Assembly: GCA_009936695.1 (NCBI GenBank)
Contig: JAACEA010000174.1
Location: 1-11,512 of the forward strand
Direction of reading: 5' to 3'
From: Planctomycetia bacterium
GTDB lineage: Bacteria; Planctomycetota; Phycisphaerae; Phycisphaerales; SM1A02
Length of the DNA stretch: 11,512 bases
Both the position numbers and the translations under genes were made by a program. Of this stretch, positions 1 through 5,871 are shown one piece after another. The notes under the pieces were generated by a model. The model was not told the DNA's origin. It worked only from the letters and a program-made list of their open reading frames with translations, and made no database searches. Each line of letters starts with the position of its first letter. Positions within the stretch are counted from its first letter, which is position 1.

Positions 1-4
1 GAGC

Positions 5-733
5 ATGTATCGGGAGGAGCAGACGCAGGACGTCCGCAACTTCCTGATCGAGAAGTACCACGATCTCGTTCGCTTCACCGCGGAGCGGATGGCCATGCGG
101 CTGCCCTCCGAGGTCGACACGCACGATCTGATGCAGGCCGGCTCGTTCGGTCTCATGGACGCGATCAACGCGTTCGATCCCGGGCGGAACGTCAAGTTCG
201 AGACCTATTGCACGCAGCGGATCCGCGGTGCGATCTTCGACGAGCTGCGTTCGATGGACTGGGTTCCCCGGCTGGTCCGATCCCGGACCAGCAAGTTCGA
301 GTCGACCCGCAAGCAGATCGAGATGGAGACCGGCCGCGCCGCCTCCGACGACGAGATCGCGGATCGGCTCCAGCTTCCGCCCGAGGAATACCGGAAGCTG
401 AAGCGGGATTCACGTCCCGTGACCCAGGTCAGTCTCAACCGAAAGTGGTTCGAGACCGACTCGAGCAAGGACGTCCGCGAGATCGACGTGGTCAAGGACA
501 CCCGGCAGGAGAATCCGCTTACCGCGGTTCAGCGGCAGGATCTCCAGTCACTGCTCACCAAGGGCCTCTCGCGGGCCGAGCGGCTGATCGTCATCCTCTA
601 CTACTACGAGGAGATGACGATGAAGGAGATCGGCATCACCCTCGATCTCTCCGAAAGTCGGGTCAGTCAGATGCACTCCTCGATCCTCGCCCGTCTCAAG
701 GCGCAGATGCAGCATCGCGAGCGCGAATTCTGA
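5..733 (+). CDS. fliA: RNA polymerase sigma factor, FliA/WhiG (sigma-28) type
   Basis: A 242-residue sigma-70 family protein, close to the usual 235-250 residues of FliA/WhiG. It would direct core RNA polymerase to sigma-28-type promoters, in most bacteria those of late flagellar and chemotaxis genes. Visible domains are region 2 at about residues 17-89, with the motifs DLMQAGSFGLMDAINAFDP, FETYCTQRIRGAIFDELR and DWVPR that mark the FliA group; region 3 at about 96-150; and region 4 at about 180-233, where the helix-turn-helix reads MKEIGITLDLSESRVSQMHS. The start is the first ATG in the window. Only four bases precede it, so no ribosome site can be judged and a start outside the window is possible. 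A strong hairpin follows, so this is probably the last gene of its operon; flagellar neighbours to the left would fit but are not visible. Family assignment is firm; flagellar control as its function is inferred from the family. Confidence 0.9.
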   Translation: MYREEQTQDVRNFLIEKYHDLVRFTAERMAMRLPSEVDTHDLMQAGSFGLMDAINAFDPGRNVKFETYCTQRIRGAIFDELRSMDWVPRLVRSRTSKFESTRKQIEMETGRAASDDEIADRLQLPPEEYRKLKRDSRPVTQVSLNRKWFETDSSKDVREIDVVKDTRQENPLTAVQRQDLQSLLTKGLSRAERLIVILYYYEEMTMKEIGITLDLSESRVSQMHSSILARLKAQMQHREREF

Positions 734-787
734 GTCTCGCTCGCCGCGAGGGTTGAGAAGGCCCGCCGCGGCCGATAATGATTCCAC

Positions 788-820
788 GACCGCCCTGATC
801 TGACGATCAGGGCGGTCTTC
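788..820 (+). terminator. Strong hairpin after the sigma factor gene
   Basis: A perfect 13-bp stem (788-800 paired with 805-817) closes on the four-base loop TGAC and is followed by TTCGT. It lies 54 bases after the sigma factor stop codon and has no other gene to serve, so it reads as the intrinsic terminator of that operon, although the U-tract is short. Confidence 0.8.
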
Positions 821-1014
821 GTCAGTACCTGCCCGATCTGGTCGCGTTCTCGATGACCTGGCCGCAAATGCTGTTTCAAGTCCTTGAGCAGGGGCCTCCG
901 GTCGTTAACGTTTCGGGGGCTCGTTCTCTGACGGTTTGTCAGAGGTTGCCTGGTGGCATGATTTCGGTTTCATGCCCGGGGACTCGGTTCAGTGTGCAAC
1001 GGAGAAAGTGACTC
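821..1014 (+). promoter_or_regulatory. Leader region of the 1015 secreted-protein gene, with a hairpin
   Basis: This non-coding stretch must hold the promoter of the gene at 1015, but no convincing -35/-10 pair stands out. It contains a perfect 7-bp inverted repeat, CTCTGAC (926-932) and GTCAGAG (938-944), around the 5-base spacer GGTTT, some 70 bases before the start codon. That repeat could be an operator or a 5'-UTR hairpin. A GGAG ribosome site at 1001-1004 lies 10 bases before the ATG. Confidence 0.4.
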
Positions 1015-1821
1015 ATGATTCGTACGTTTATCACGACCGCGGTGGTGGCCACCGCGATGACTCAGGTGGCGGCGGCAGGCGGCGGCTTCGGCTACAACCA
1101 GTTCGGTGATCTCGGCTGGGGTGCCCAGGGCAGTCAGACCGCCCTCGACTTCGATTCCCTTGCGGGTGCCAGCGGCATCGGAAGCAGCAACTTCTGGACG
1201 CGGAACTACCAGATCAACGGTAACGAAGAAGGCGACATCCTGACCCTCGGCCTCAAGGCCTCGTCCTACTACGACAACATGCCGACCGACGGTGGTGACC
1301 CGCGGTCCGGCGGTCACGGTTCGATCGGCGACGCTTCGAGCAACTCGCTCTACAACGACGGCGCCGGCACCTACTACGGCTCCGCCGGCGGTTCGACCGG
1401 CGGTGGCAACGCCGGCAACTTCAAGTGGAGTTTCGACTGGGCTTTCACGGTCAACGGTCAGATCCCGACGGATGCGAACTACGACCTGACCTTCAACTTC
1501 TTCAAGCCCGGCAGTCTCACGGCGGACAAGAGTGTCACCAAGGCCGCGAACGCGACCTTCAGCGGTGAGAATCTCCGCTGGGGCGATCAGTTCTACGCGA
1601 ACTCCTGGAACTTCGGCTACACGTTCTTCAGCCTCGCGGGATTCGACCCGGATGTGACGGGCGAGTACAAGATCGAGTTGGAGGTGTCGCAGGGTGGCAA
1701 CGAGATCACTTCGCACTCGATGTTGATCGACAACCTCGCCGGTTCGCAGGCGGTTCCCGGCATCGGCGGCCTCGCCCCGCTCGCTGCGATGGGCCTGATC
1801 GGCCGTCGTCGTCGTCGCTGA
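1015..1821 (+). CDS. Secreted protein with a divergent PEP-CTERM-like sorting tail
   Basis: A 268-residue exported protein of unknown function. Residues 1-21 form a Sec signal peptide (MIRTFITTAVVATAMTQVAAA, cleavage predicted after AAA). The mature part is rich in Gly, Ser, Asn and aromatic residues (for example DGAGTYYGSAGGSTGGGNAG), has no Cys, and looks like a beta-rich extracellular domain. The end reads VPGIGGLAPLAAMGLIGRRRRR: a short motif, a hydrophobic helix and a basic cluster, the layout of exosortase/PEP-CTERM targeting signals. The PEP motif itself is replaced by PGIGG, a form common in Phycisphaerae. The start is set by GGAG at 1001-1004, 10 bases upstream. It is apparently monocistronic between two hairpins. 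Export is well supported; anchoring at the surface through the tail is inferred from the family pattern. Confidence 0.85.
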   Translation: MIRTFITTAVVATAMTQVAAAGGGFGYNQFGDLGWGAQGSQTALDFDSLAGASGIGSSNFWTRNYQINGNEEGDILTLGLKASSYYDNMPTDGGDPRSGGHGSIGDASSNSLYNDGAGTYYGSAGGSTGGGNAGNFKWSFDWAFTVNGQIPTDANYDLTFNFFKPGSLTADKSVTKAANATFSGENLRWGDQFYANSWNFGYTFFSLAGFDPDVTGEYKIELEVSQGGNEITSHSMLIDNLAGSQAVPGIGGLAPLAAMGLIGRRRRR

Positions 1822-1830
1822 GCGGACTGC

Positions 1831-1893
1831 CCCGGACGAGACAACCACGGCACCCCTCCGATCCGCAGGGTCGGGGGGGTGTTGTCATCCGGG
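1831..1893. terminator. Large hairpin between convergent genes
   Basis: The core stem pairs 1851-1861 with 1871-1881 (11 bp including one G-U). It can extend outward through GACAAC (1840-1845) with GTTGTC (1881-1886 as an alternative pairing) and CCCGGA (1831-1836) with TCCGGG (1888-1893). It sits between the plus-strand gene ending at 1821 and the minus-strand gene ending at 1919, so it can serve as a shared two-way terminator. Confidence 0.6.
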
Positions 1894-1918
1894 TGCACGG
1901 TGTGCCGGCGCGGAACGG

Positions 1919-2668
1919 TCAGTCGGATCCGGAGACTCGTGATTCCGCCTGCTCGTCGGCGATCGCGAATTCACGAACGGACAGGTCGCGGAAGCGGATC
2001 CCCGATCCGTGGGCCTGCAATCCGATCGGCCCGGACTCCGGGACTCCGGGGAGTTCGCAGGCGACGATCACGTGGAGGTCGTTCAGCCACACGTCCAGGG
2101 TCTCGCCGATCAGACGGATCGTGAGTCGGTTCCACTCGCCGACCGGTCGATCCGCGTTCAGAAGGGGGGTCGCCGCGGCCCGGGTCGCCGCAGGCATGCT
2201 CCCGTCGGTTCGGTATCCGTAGACCTCGCCACTCCCCGCGGGCCATTCCCAGAGGTTGACCTGGCTCTTCGAATTGCCGCGGAGGTAGATGCCGCTGTCT
2301 CGTTCCTCGACGAGCATGGTGACCTGCCTGCCATCCTCGTCGAGTCGGTAGGAGCCGTCGGGCTCGATGAACGGTCGCTGCCTCGGGCCCTGGGAGTCGC
2401 CTTCCCATCGCCATTCGAGCTCGACCTGGAAGTCCTCGTAGGACTCGCTCGTCCAGAGATCGCCCTTGACGCCGTCGAAGTCGAGTTGGCCGTCGACGAC
2501 CCGCCAGTGCTCGGCCGCCGTGTCGTCGACCTTCCAGCCGGCGAAGTCGACGCCGTTGAAGAGGGCGACGGGGGCGGGCGGCTCCTGCTCGATCTTCCGG
2601 GGGGTGCAGGCCTGAAGGAGTCCGGCCGTCGTCACCGATGCCATTGCGAATGCGAAGCGGCGGGTCAT
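1919..2668 (-). CDS. DUF1080 (3-keto-disaccharide hydrolase-like) lipoprotein
   Basis: A 249-residue protein with a lipoprotein signal: basic start MTRR, hydrophobic core, and LLQAC with the lipid-accepting Cys at residue 21 (Gln at -2 is unusual but acceptable). From about residue 34 it carries a DUF1080 domain, opening with the typical ALFNGVDFAGWKV and continuing through the concanavalin-like beta sandwich (EDFQVELEWRW, SGIYLRG, GEWNRLTIRLIG, GPIGLQAHGSGIRFRDLSV). Some family members cleave 3-keto-glycosides; others are of unknown role, so sugar degradation at the cell surface is an inference. The start at 2668 was chosen because its ATG overlaps the TGA of the CoA-transferase gene (ATGA), a translation-coupling arrangement, and because the lipoprotein signal begins exactly there; the frame stays open upstream only as antisense of that gene. 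DUF1080 proteins are abundant in planctomycetes. Confidence 0.88.
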   Translation of the reverse strand: MTRRFAFAMASVTTAGLLQACTPRKIEQEPPAPVALFNGVDFAGWKVDDTAAEHWRVVDGQLDFDGVKGDLWTSESYEDFQVELEWRWEGDSQGPRQRPFIEPDGSYRLDEDGRQVTMLVEERDSGIYLRGNSKSQVNLWEWPAGSGEVYGYRTDGSMPAATRAAATPLLNADRPVGEWNRLTIRLIGETLDVWLNDLHVIVACELPGVPESGPIGLQAHGSGIRFRDLSVREFAIADEQAESRVSGSD

Positions 2669-3327
2669 GATTCGATGGTCCGAAGTTCGTCGGCGAAGAG
2701 GATTTCGGCCGTGGTCCGCTCGGCGATCTCCTCGCGGGTGACGTCGGGGGCGATCTCGGTCACTCGGAAGCGACGTCGATCCGGATCCATCTCCATCACG
2801 CAGAGGTCGGTGATGATCATGTCGATGCAGGCGAGACCGGTGAGCGGCAGGGTGCACTCGGGAATGATCTTGGCCGCACCCTTCTTGTTGTTGTGTTCCA
2901 TGGTCACGATGACCCGGCGGACGCCGGCGACGAGGTCCATCGCGCCGCCCATGCCCTTGACCATCTTGCCGGGAATCATCCAATTCGCGATGTCCCCCGC
3001 CTGGCTCACCTCCATCGCCCCGAGGATCGCGAGGTCGATGTGACCGCCGCGGATCATGCCGAAGCTCTGGGCGCTCGAGAAGAACGAATGGCCCGGAACC
3101 CCGGTAACCGTTTGTTTACCAGCATTGATCAGGTCGGCATCGACCTCGTCCTCGGTCGGGAAGGCGCCCATGCCCAGCAGTCCGTTCTCGGATTGGAGCC
3201 AGACCGTCATGTCGTCGGGAACGTGATTCGCGACCAGGGTGGGCATTCCGATGCCGAGATTGACGTAGAAGCCGTCCTGGAGTTCGAGGGCGGCGCGGCG
3301 GGTGATTCCGTTTCGGTCGAGCGGCAT
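2665..3327 (-). CDS. scoB: 3-oxoacid CoA-transferase, subunit B
   Basis: A 220-residue protein, the normal length for the B (beta) subunit of two-subunit CoA-transferases such as ScoB, AtoA or PcaJ. These move CoA from succinyl-CoA or acetyl-CoA to a 3-oxoacid such as acetoacetate, in the cytoplasm. Key features are the glycine-rich NLGIGMPTLVAN near residue 25; the SENG motif, whose Glu47 is the expected nucleophile that forms the CoA thioester; then EDEVDADLINAGKQTVT, GGHIDLAILGAMEVSQ and GKMVKGMGGAMDLVAG. The exact acid cannot be told from sequence. An AAGGA ribosome site (3334-3338) lies six bases before the ATG. The A subunit, normally the adjacent upstream gene, is absent here: 216 non-coding bases and a divergent gene occupy its place. 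The downstream DUF1080 lipoprotein gene overlaps by ATGA. Family certain, substrate open. Confidence 0.92.
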   Translation of the reverse strand: MPLDRNGITRRAALELQDGFYVNLGIGMPTLVANHVPDDMTVWLQSENGLLGMGAFPTEDEVDADLINAGKQTVTGVPGHSFFSSAQSFGMIRGGHIDLAILGAMEVSQAGDIANWMIPGKMVKGMGGAMDLVAGVRRVIVTMEHNNKKGAAKIIPECTLPLTGLACIDMIITDLCVMEMDPDRRRFRVTEIAPDVTREEIAERTTAEILFADELRTIES

Positions 3328-3543
3328 TTTCGGTCCTTCGGGGAAGTCGACGCCGGGCGTCGCAGGTCATCAGAGTCTACGAAAGTCGGCGGGCTTTCGG
3401 GAAAACGACGGTCCTCGCGAAGCCGAATCCGGCGTGGATGCGAAGACCCCTGAGGTCTTGATCGGGTCCGGTCCGATCGCTAGCCTTGAACGTCCGTCTT
3501 TTCGAATCAAAATCGTCGCTTCGACATCCAGGAGAATCACGAG
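3328..3543. promoter_or_regulatory. Divergent promoter region between CoA-transferase B and a PEP-CTERM gene
   Basis: No coding sequence was recognised in these 216 bases. Two adjacent small dyads are visible: AAGACC/GGTCTT (3443-3448 with 3454-3459) and GATCGG/CCGATC (3460-3465 with 3473-3478). A weak plus-strand promoter candidate is TTGATC (3458-3463), 17 bases, TAGCCT (3481-3486). Ribosome sites are AAGGA for the minus gene (3334-3338) and AGGAG for the plus gene (3530-3534, nine bases before its ATG). The promoter call is tentative. Confidence 0.4.
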
Positions 3544-4179
3544 ATGAAGTCCCTCGCCCTGATCGCCTCCCTCACCATCGGTTCCATCACGTTCGCGGAT
3601 CTCGCCGACCCCGCCGCGCCGACGTGGCGCGGTGATTCCGGCAGTCTCTACTACCAATGGGATTCATTCACCGACCCGTTCGCGGCACCGAACTTTCCGA
3701 CGTTCCCGCCCTTCGATTTCTCCGCCCAGGTCTTCAACTTCGTGGGTGGTGCCCAGATCGTGGACGGCGGGATCTTCAGTCCCGGCGGCCTGAACGTCCA
3801 TGTCTACGGCGAAGGCCGACCCACCGCGGAGGCGGTCCTGAACGTCACCTACACGTCGTTCGATCCCACGCCGACGTCGGTGGAGTTCTTCATCGGCGAC
3901 TTCGGTCCCGGCGCCGCCGGGGACTACTTCAACCCGGTCTCGTCCGAGCGGACCTACTCCCAGTTCATCGGTGACGGACTCTTCCGAGTCAACGATGCGT
4001 TCACCTTCGACGCCTCCTCTTATGCGGGCGACGGCATGTTCTGGGCGTCCTTCTTCAAGATCGACGGGCCGAACACGCTCGAAGGCGTCTCGATCGACGT
4101 GCAGTCGGTCATCCCCGCCCCCGGTGCGGTCGCCCTGCTCGGGCTTGCCGGACTCGCCGGTCGTCGTCGTCGCGACTGA
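3544..4179 (+). CDS. Secreted protein with PEP-CTERM-like tail (paralogue of the 9322 gene)
   Basis: A 211-residue exported protein of unknown function. The signal peptide covers residues 1-18 (cleavage predicted TFA/DLADP). The mature chain begins with a marked block, ADLADPAAPTWRGDSG followed by WDSFTD, then a beta-rich region with many Phe, Gly and Asp and no Cys. It ends in PAPGAVALLGLAGLAGRRRRD, a good PEP-CTERM-like signal: PAPG motif, hydrophobic helix, Arg cluster. The same N-terminal block and the same tail occur in the protein encoded at 9322-9939; 17 of the first 26 mature residues are identical, and VFNF...GGxIxxxGG and the GVSIDVQSV stretch also match. AGGAG nine bases before the ATG fixes the start. 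A strong terminator follows at once, so the gene stands alone. Surface retention by an exosortase-type system is inferred. Confidence 0.87.
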   Translation: MKSLALIASLTIGSITFADLADPAAPTWRGDSGSLYYQWDSFTDPFAAPNFPTFPPFDFSAQVFNFVGGAQIVDGGIFSPGGLNVHVYGEGRPTAEAVLNVTYTSFDPTPTSVEFFIGDFGPGAAGDYFNPVSSERTYSQFIGDGLFRVNDAFTFDASSYAGDGMFWASFFKIDGPNTLEGVSIDVQSVIPAPGAVALLGLAGLAGRRRRD

Positions 4180-4210
4180 ACGACCACCTCCGTCTCCATT
4201 CGCTTCTCCG

Positions 4211-4246
4211 CGACCCGCGCCGCCCTTCGGCGCGGGTCGTTTCATT
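4211..4246 (+). terminator. Intrinsic terminator after the 3544 gene
   Basis: A perfect 12-bp GC-rich stem (4211-4222 with 4228-4239) has a 5-base loop and is followed by TTTCATT. It lies 31 bases after the stop codon and is a textbook rho-independent terminator. Confidence 0.88.
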
Positions 4247-4266
4247 CGGGGATTCCGGACTCCTGC

Positions 4267-4272
4267 TAGATT
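4267..4272 (+). promoter_or_regulatory. Extended -10 element next to the aldehyde dehydrogenase start
   Basis: TGCTAGATT (TGn plus TAGATT, matching the TAnnnT core of -10 boxes) ends six bases before the ATG at 4279. No Shine-Dalgarno sequence lies between them. A transcript started at the usual distance would begin at or one base from the ATG, so the mRNA may be leaderless. No good -35 was found, which an extended -10 can tolerate. This is inference from sequence alone. Confidence 0.4.
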
Positions 4273-4278
4273 CCTCGA

Positions 4279-5847
4279 ATGACCACGAATCAGCATCATC
4301 CGGCCCTCGCGGGCATTCTCGAGCGGCTCTCGCTCACCGGCCATCCTGCGATTCTTCCCGCCGAGGCGGGACCGGATCGGGTCCTCAGTCTCAACCCGAG
4401 CGACGGGCGGCCGCTGGCGGGGGTCGGGCTGGTCGGCACCGCCGCCTACGACGCCGCCGTGGAGCGAGCGCAGTTGGTGCAAGCCGAATGGCGGATGCTC
4501 CCGGCGCCGAAGCGCGGCGAACTCGTGCGACGCATCGGGAACGCGTTCCGCGAGCATCTCGAGCCGCTCGGGGATCTGGTCACGCTCGAGATGGGCAAGA
4601 TCCGACCCGAGGGGATCGGCGAGATCCAGGAATGCGTCGACATCGCGGACTTCGCGGTCGGCCTCTCCCGGCAGCTCCACGGGCTCACCATGCACAGCGA
4701 ACGGCCCTCGCACCGGATGTACGAACAGTGGCATCCGATCGGGACCATGGGGATCATCACCGCATTCAACTTTCCCGCCGCGGTCTGGGCCTGGAACGCG
4801 ATGCTCGCGGCGGTCTGTGGCGATGCCATGATCTGGAAGCCGAGCCTCGTGACGCCGATCACCGCGATCGCGATGACCGAGGTGGCGCATCGCGTGATGC
4901 GGGATCAGGATGTCTTCACGCCGAAGCACGGTGATCCGTGCGACGTGTTCAGCCTCGTCATCGGAACCGACGAGGCGGTCGGGGAACCCATGATCGCCGA
5001 CCGTCGACTGCCGCTCATCTCGGCGACCGGGTCCTGTCGGATGGGGCGTCGGGTCGGTGAAGTGGTGGGGGGACGCCTCGGTCGCAGCCTGCTCGAGCTC
5101 GGCGGCAACAACGCGATCGTGCTGATGCCGGACGCCGATCTCGAACTCGCGATCCGTGGCGTGCTCTTCGGGGCCGTGGGCACCGCCGGCCAGCGATGCA
5201 CCTCGACGCGACGGCTGCTCTGTCACGAGTCGATCGTGGACGACGTCGTGGATCGCCTCCGGAACGCGTACGCCTCGGTGCCCATCGGCGATCCACTCGC
5301 CAATGGAACGCTGATGGGGCCGCTGATCTCCCCCGATTCGGTCGCCGCGATGCGGGCCGCGATCGAGCGGGCGGTCTCTGAAGGATGCGACGTGGTGTGC
5401 GGCGGCCTCGAAGGCATCGATCGCCACGCGGCCGAACCCGGCAACTTCGTCGAACCGACGATCGTCCGCGTGCCGAAGGGCGTGGTGCCCGCGGTCACGA
5501 AGGACGAGACCTTCGCGCCGATCCTCTACGTCTTCCCGGTCGAGGACCTCGATGCGGCGATGCGGATCCACAACGACGTCGATCAGGGGCTGTCCTCGGC
5601 GATCTTCACGGACAGCGTGCGGAGCGCGGAACGATTCCTGTCCCACGCCGGAAGCGACTGCGGCATCGCGAACGTGAACATCGGTACCAGCGGGGCCGAG
5701 ATCGGCGGCGCCTTCGGTGGCGAGAAGGACACCGGTGGCGGCCGCGAATCGGGCTCGGACGCGTGGCGGGCCTACATGCGACGCCAGACCTGCACGATCA
5801 ACTGGGGCGACGATCTGCCCCTGGCGCAGGGAATCAGCTTCGGCTGA
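4279..5847 (+). CDS. Aldehyde dehydrogenase, ALDH7 (antiquitin / aminoadipate-semialdehyde dehydrogenase) family
   Basis: A 522-residue NAD-dependent aldehyde dehydrogenase, slightly longer than typical ALDH7 proteins (about 500-510). Family members oxidise alpha-aminoadipate semialdehyde, in equilibrium with piperideine-6-carboxylate, to aminoadipate in lysine breakdown, and detoxify other aldehydes. Visible residues are TAFNFP with the oxyanion Asn164, WKPS with cofactor-binding Lys187, LLELGGNN with general base Glu273, GTAGQRCTS with catalytic Cys307, and KDETFAP at Glu410. The end, SGAEIGGAFGGEKDTGGGRE then SGSDAWRAYMRR, TCTINW and LPLAQGISF, is the ALDH7 signature rather than that of betaine or succinate-semialdehyde dehydrogenases. 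No ribosome site is visible; the start rests on the first ATG and a -10-like box six bases upstream. No other lysine-catabolic gene is near, so the substrate is inferred from family only. The gene converges on the kelch gene with a 24-base gap. Confidence 0.93.
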   Translation: MTTNQHHPALAGILERLSLTGHPAILPAEAGPDRVLSLNPSDGRPLAGVGLVGTAAYDAAVERAQLVQAEWRMLPAPKRGELVRRIGNAFREHLEPLGDLVTLEMGKIRPEGIGEIQECVDIADFAVGLSRQLHGLTMHSERPSHRMYEQWHPIGTMGIITAFNFPAAVWAWNAMLAAVCGDAMIWKPSLVTPITAIAMTEVAHRVMRDQDVFTPKHGDPCDVFSLVIGTDEAVGEPMIADRRLPLISATGSCRMGRRVGEVVGGRLGRSLLELGGNNAIVLMPDADLELAIRGVLFGAVGTAGQRCTSTRRLLCHESIVDDVVDRLRNAYASVPIGDPLANGTLMGPLISPDSVAAMRAAIERAVSEGCDVVCGGLEGIDRHAAEPGNFVEPTIVRVPKGVVPAVTKDETFAPILYVFPVEDLDAAMRIHNDVDQGLSSAIFTDSVRSAERFLSHAGSDCGIANVNIGTSGAEIGGAFGGEKDTGGGRESGSDAWRAYMRRQTCTINWGDDLPLAQGISFG

Positions 5848-5848
5848 T
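5833..5848. other. cUUCGg hairpin over the aldehyde dehydrogenase stop codon
   Basis: ATCAGC (5833-5838) pairs with GCTGAT (5843-5848) around TTCG, giving a six-bp stem capped by the exceptionally stable C(UUCG)G tetraloop. It covers the TGA stop (5845-5847) and lies in the 24-base gap between convergent genes. No U-tract follows, so it may act as a 3'-end stabiliser rather than a classic terminator. Confidence 0.4.
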
Positions 5849-5871
5849 CCCCCGCGCCGAGGCCGGCCGGT

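Noticed and set aside
950..975. Possible sigma-54 promoter (TGGCATGATTTCGG)
   Set aside because: The GC doublet expected at the -12 element is missing.
1809..1818. Short CGT-type trinucleotide run at the end of the 1015 gene
   Set aside because: It only encodes the Arg cluster of the sorting tail; similar runs occur in the other tails.
2669..2983. N-terminal extension of the DUF1080 protein to an ATG at 2983
   Set aside because: It would overlap the CoA-transferase B gene in another frame, and the lipoprotein signal starts at 2668.
2009..3043. Long plus-strand open frame of 344 codons
   Set aside because: It lies antisense to the CoA-transferase and DUF1080 genes, both with clear family motifs and ribosome sites; its product is a low-complexity Arg/Val/Asp-rich chain typical of GC-rich shadow frames.
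3664..5646. Minus-strand open frame of 660 codons
   Set aside because: Antisense to the ALDH7 and PEP-CTERM genes; the product is rich in Arg, His, Asp and Glu without any domain.
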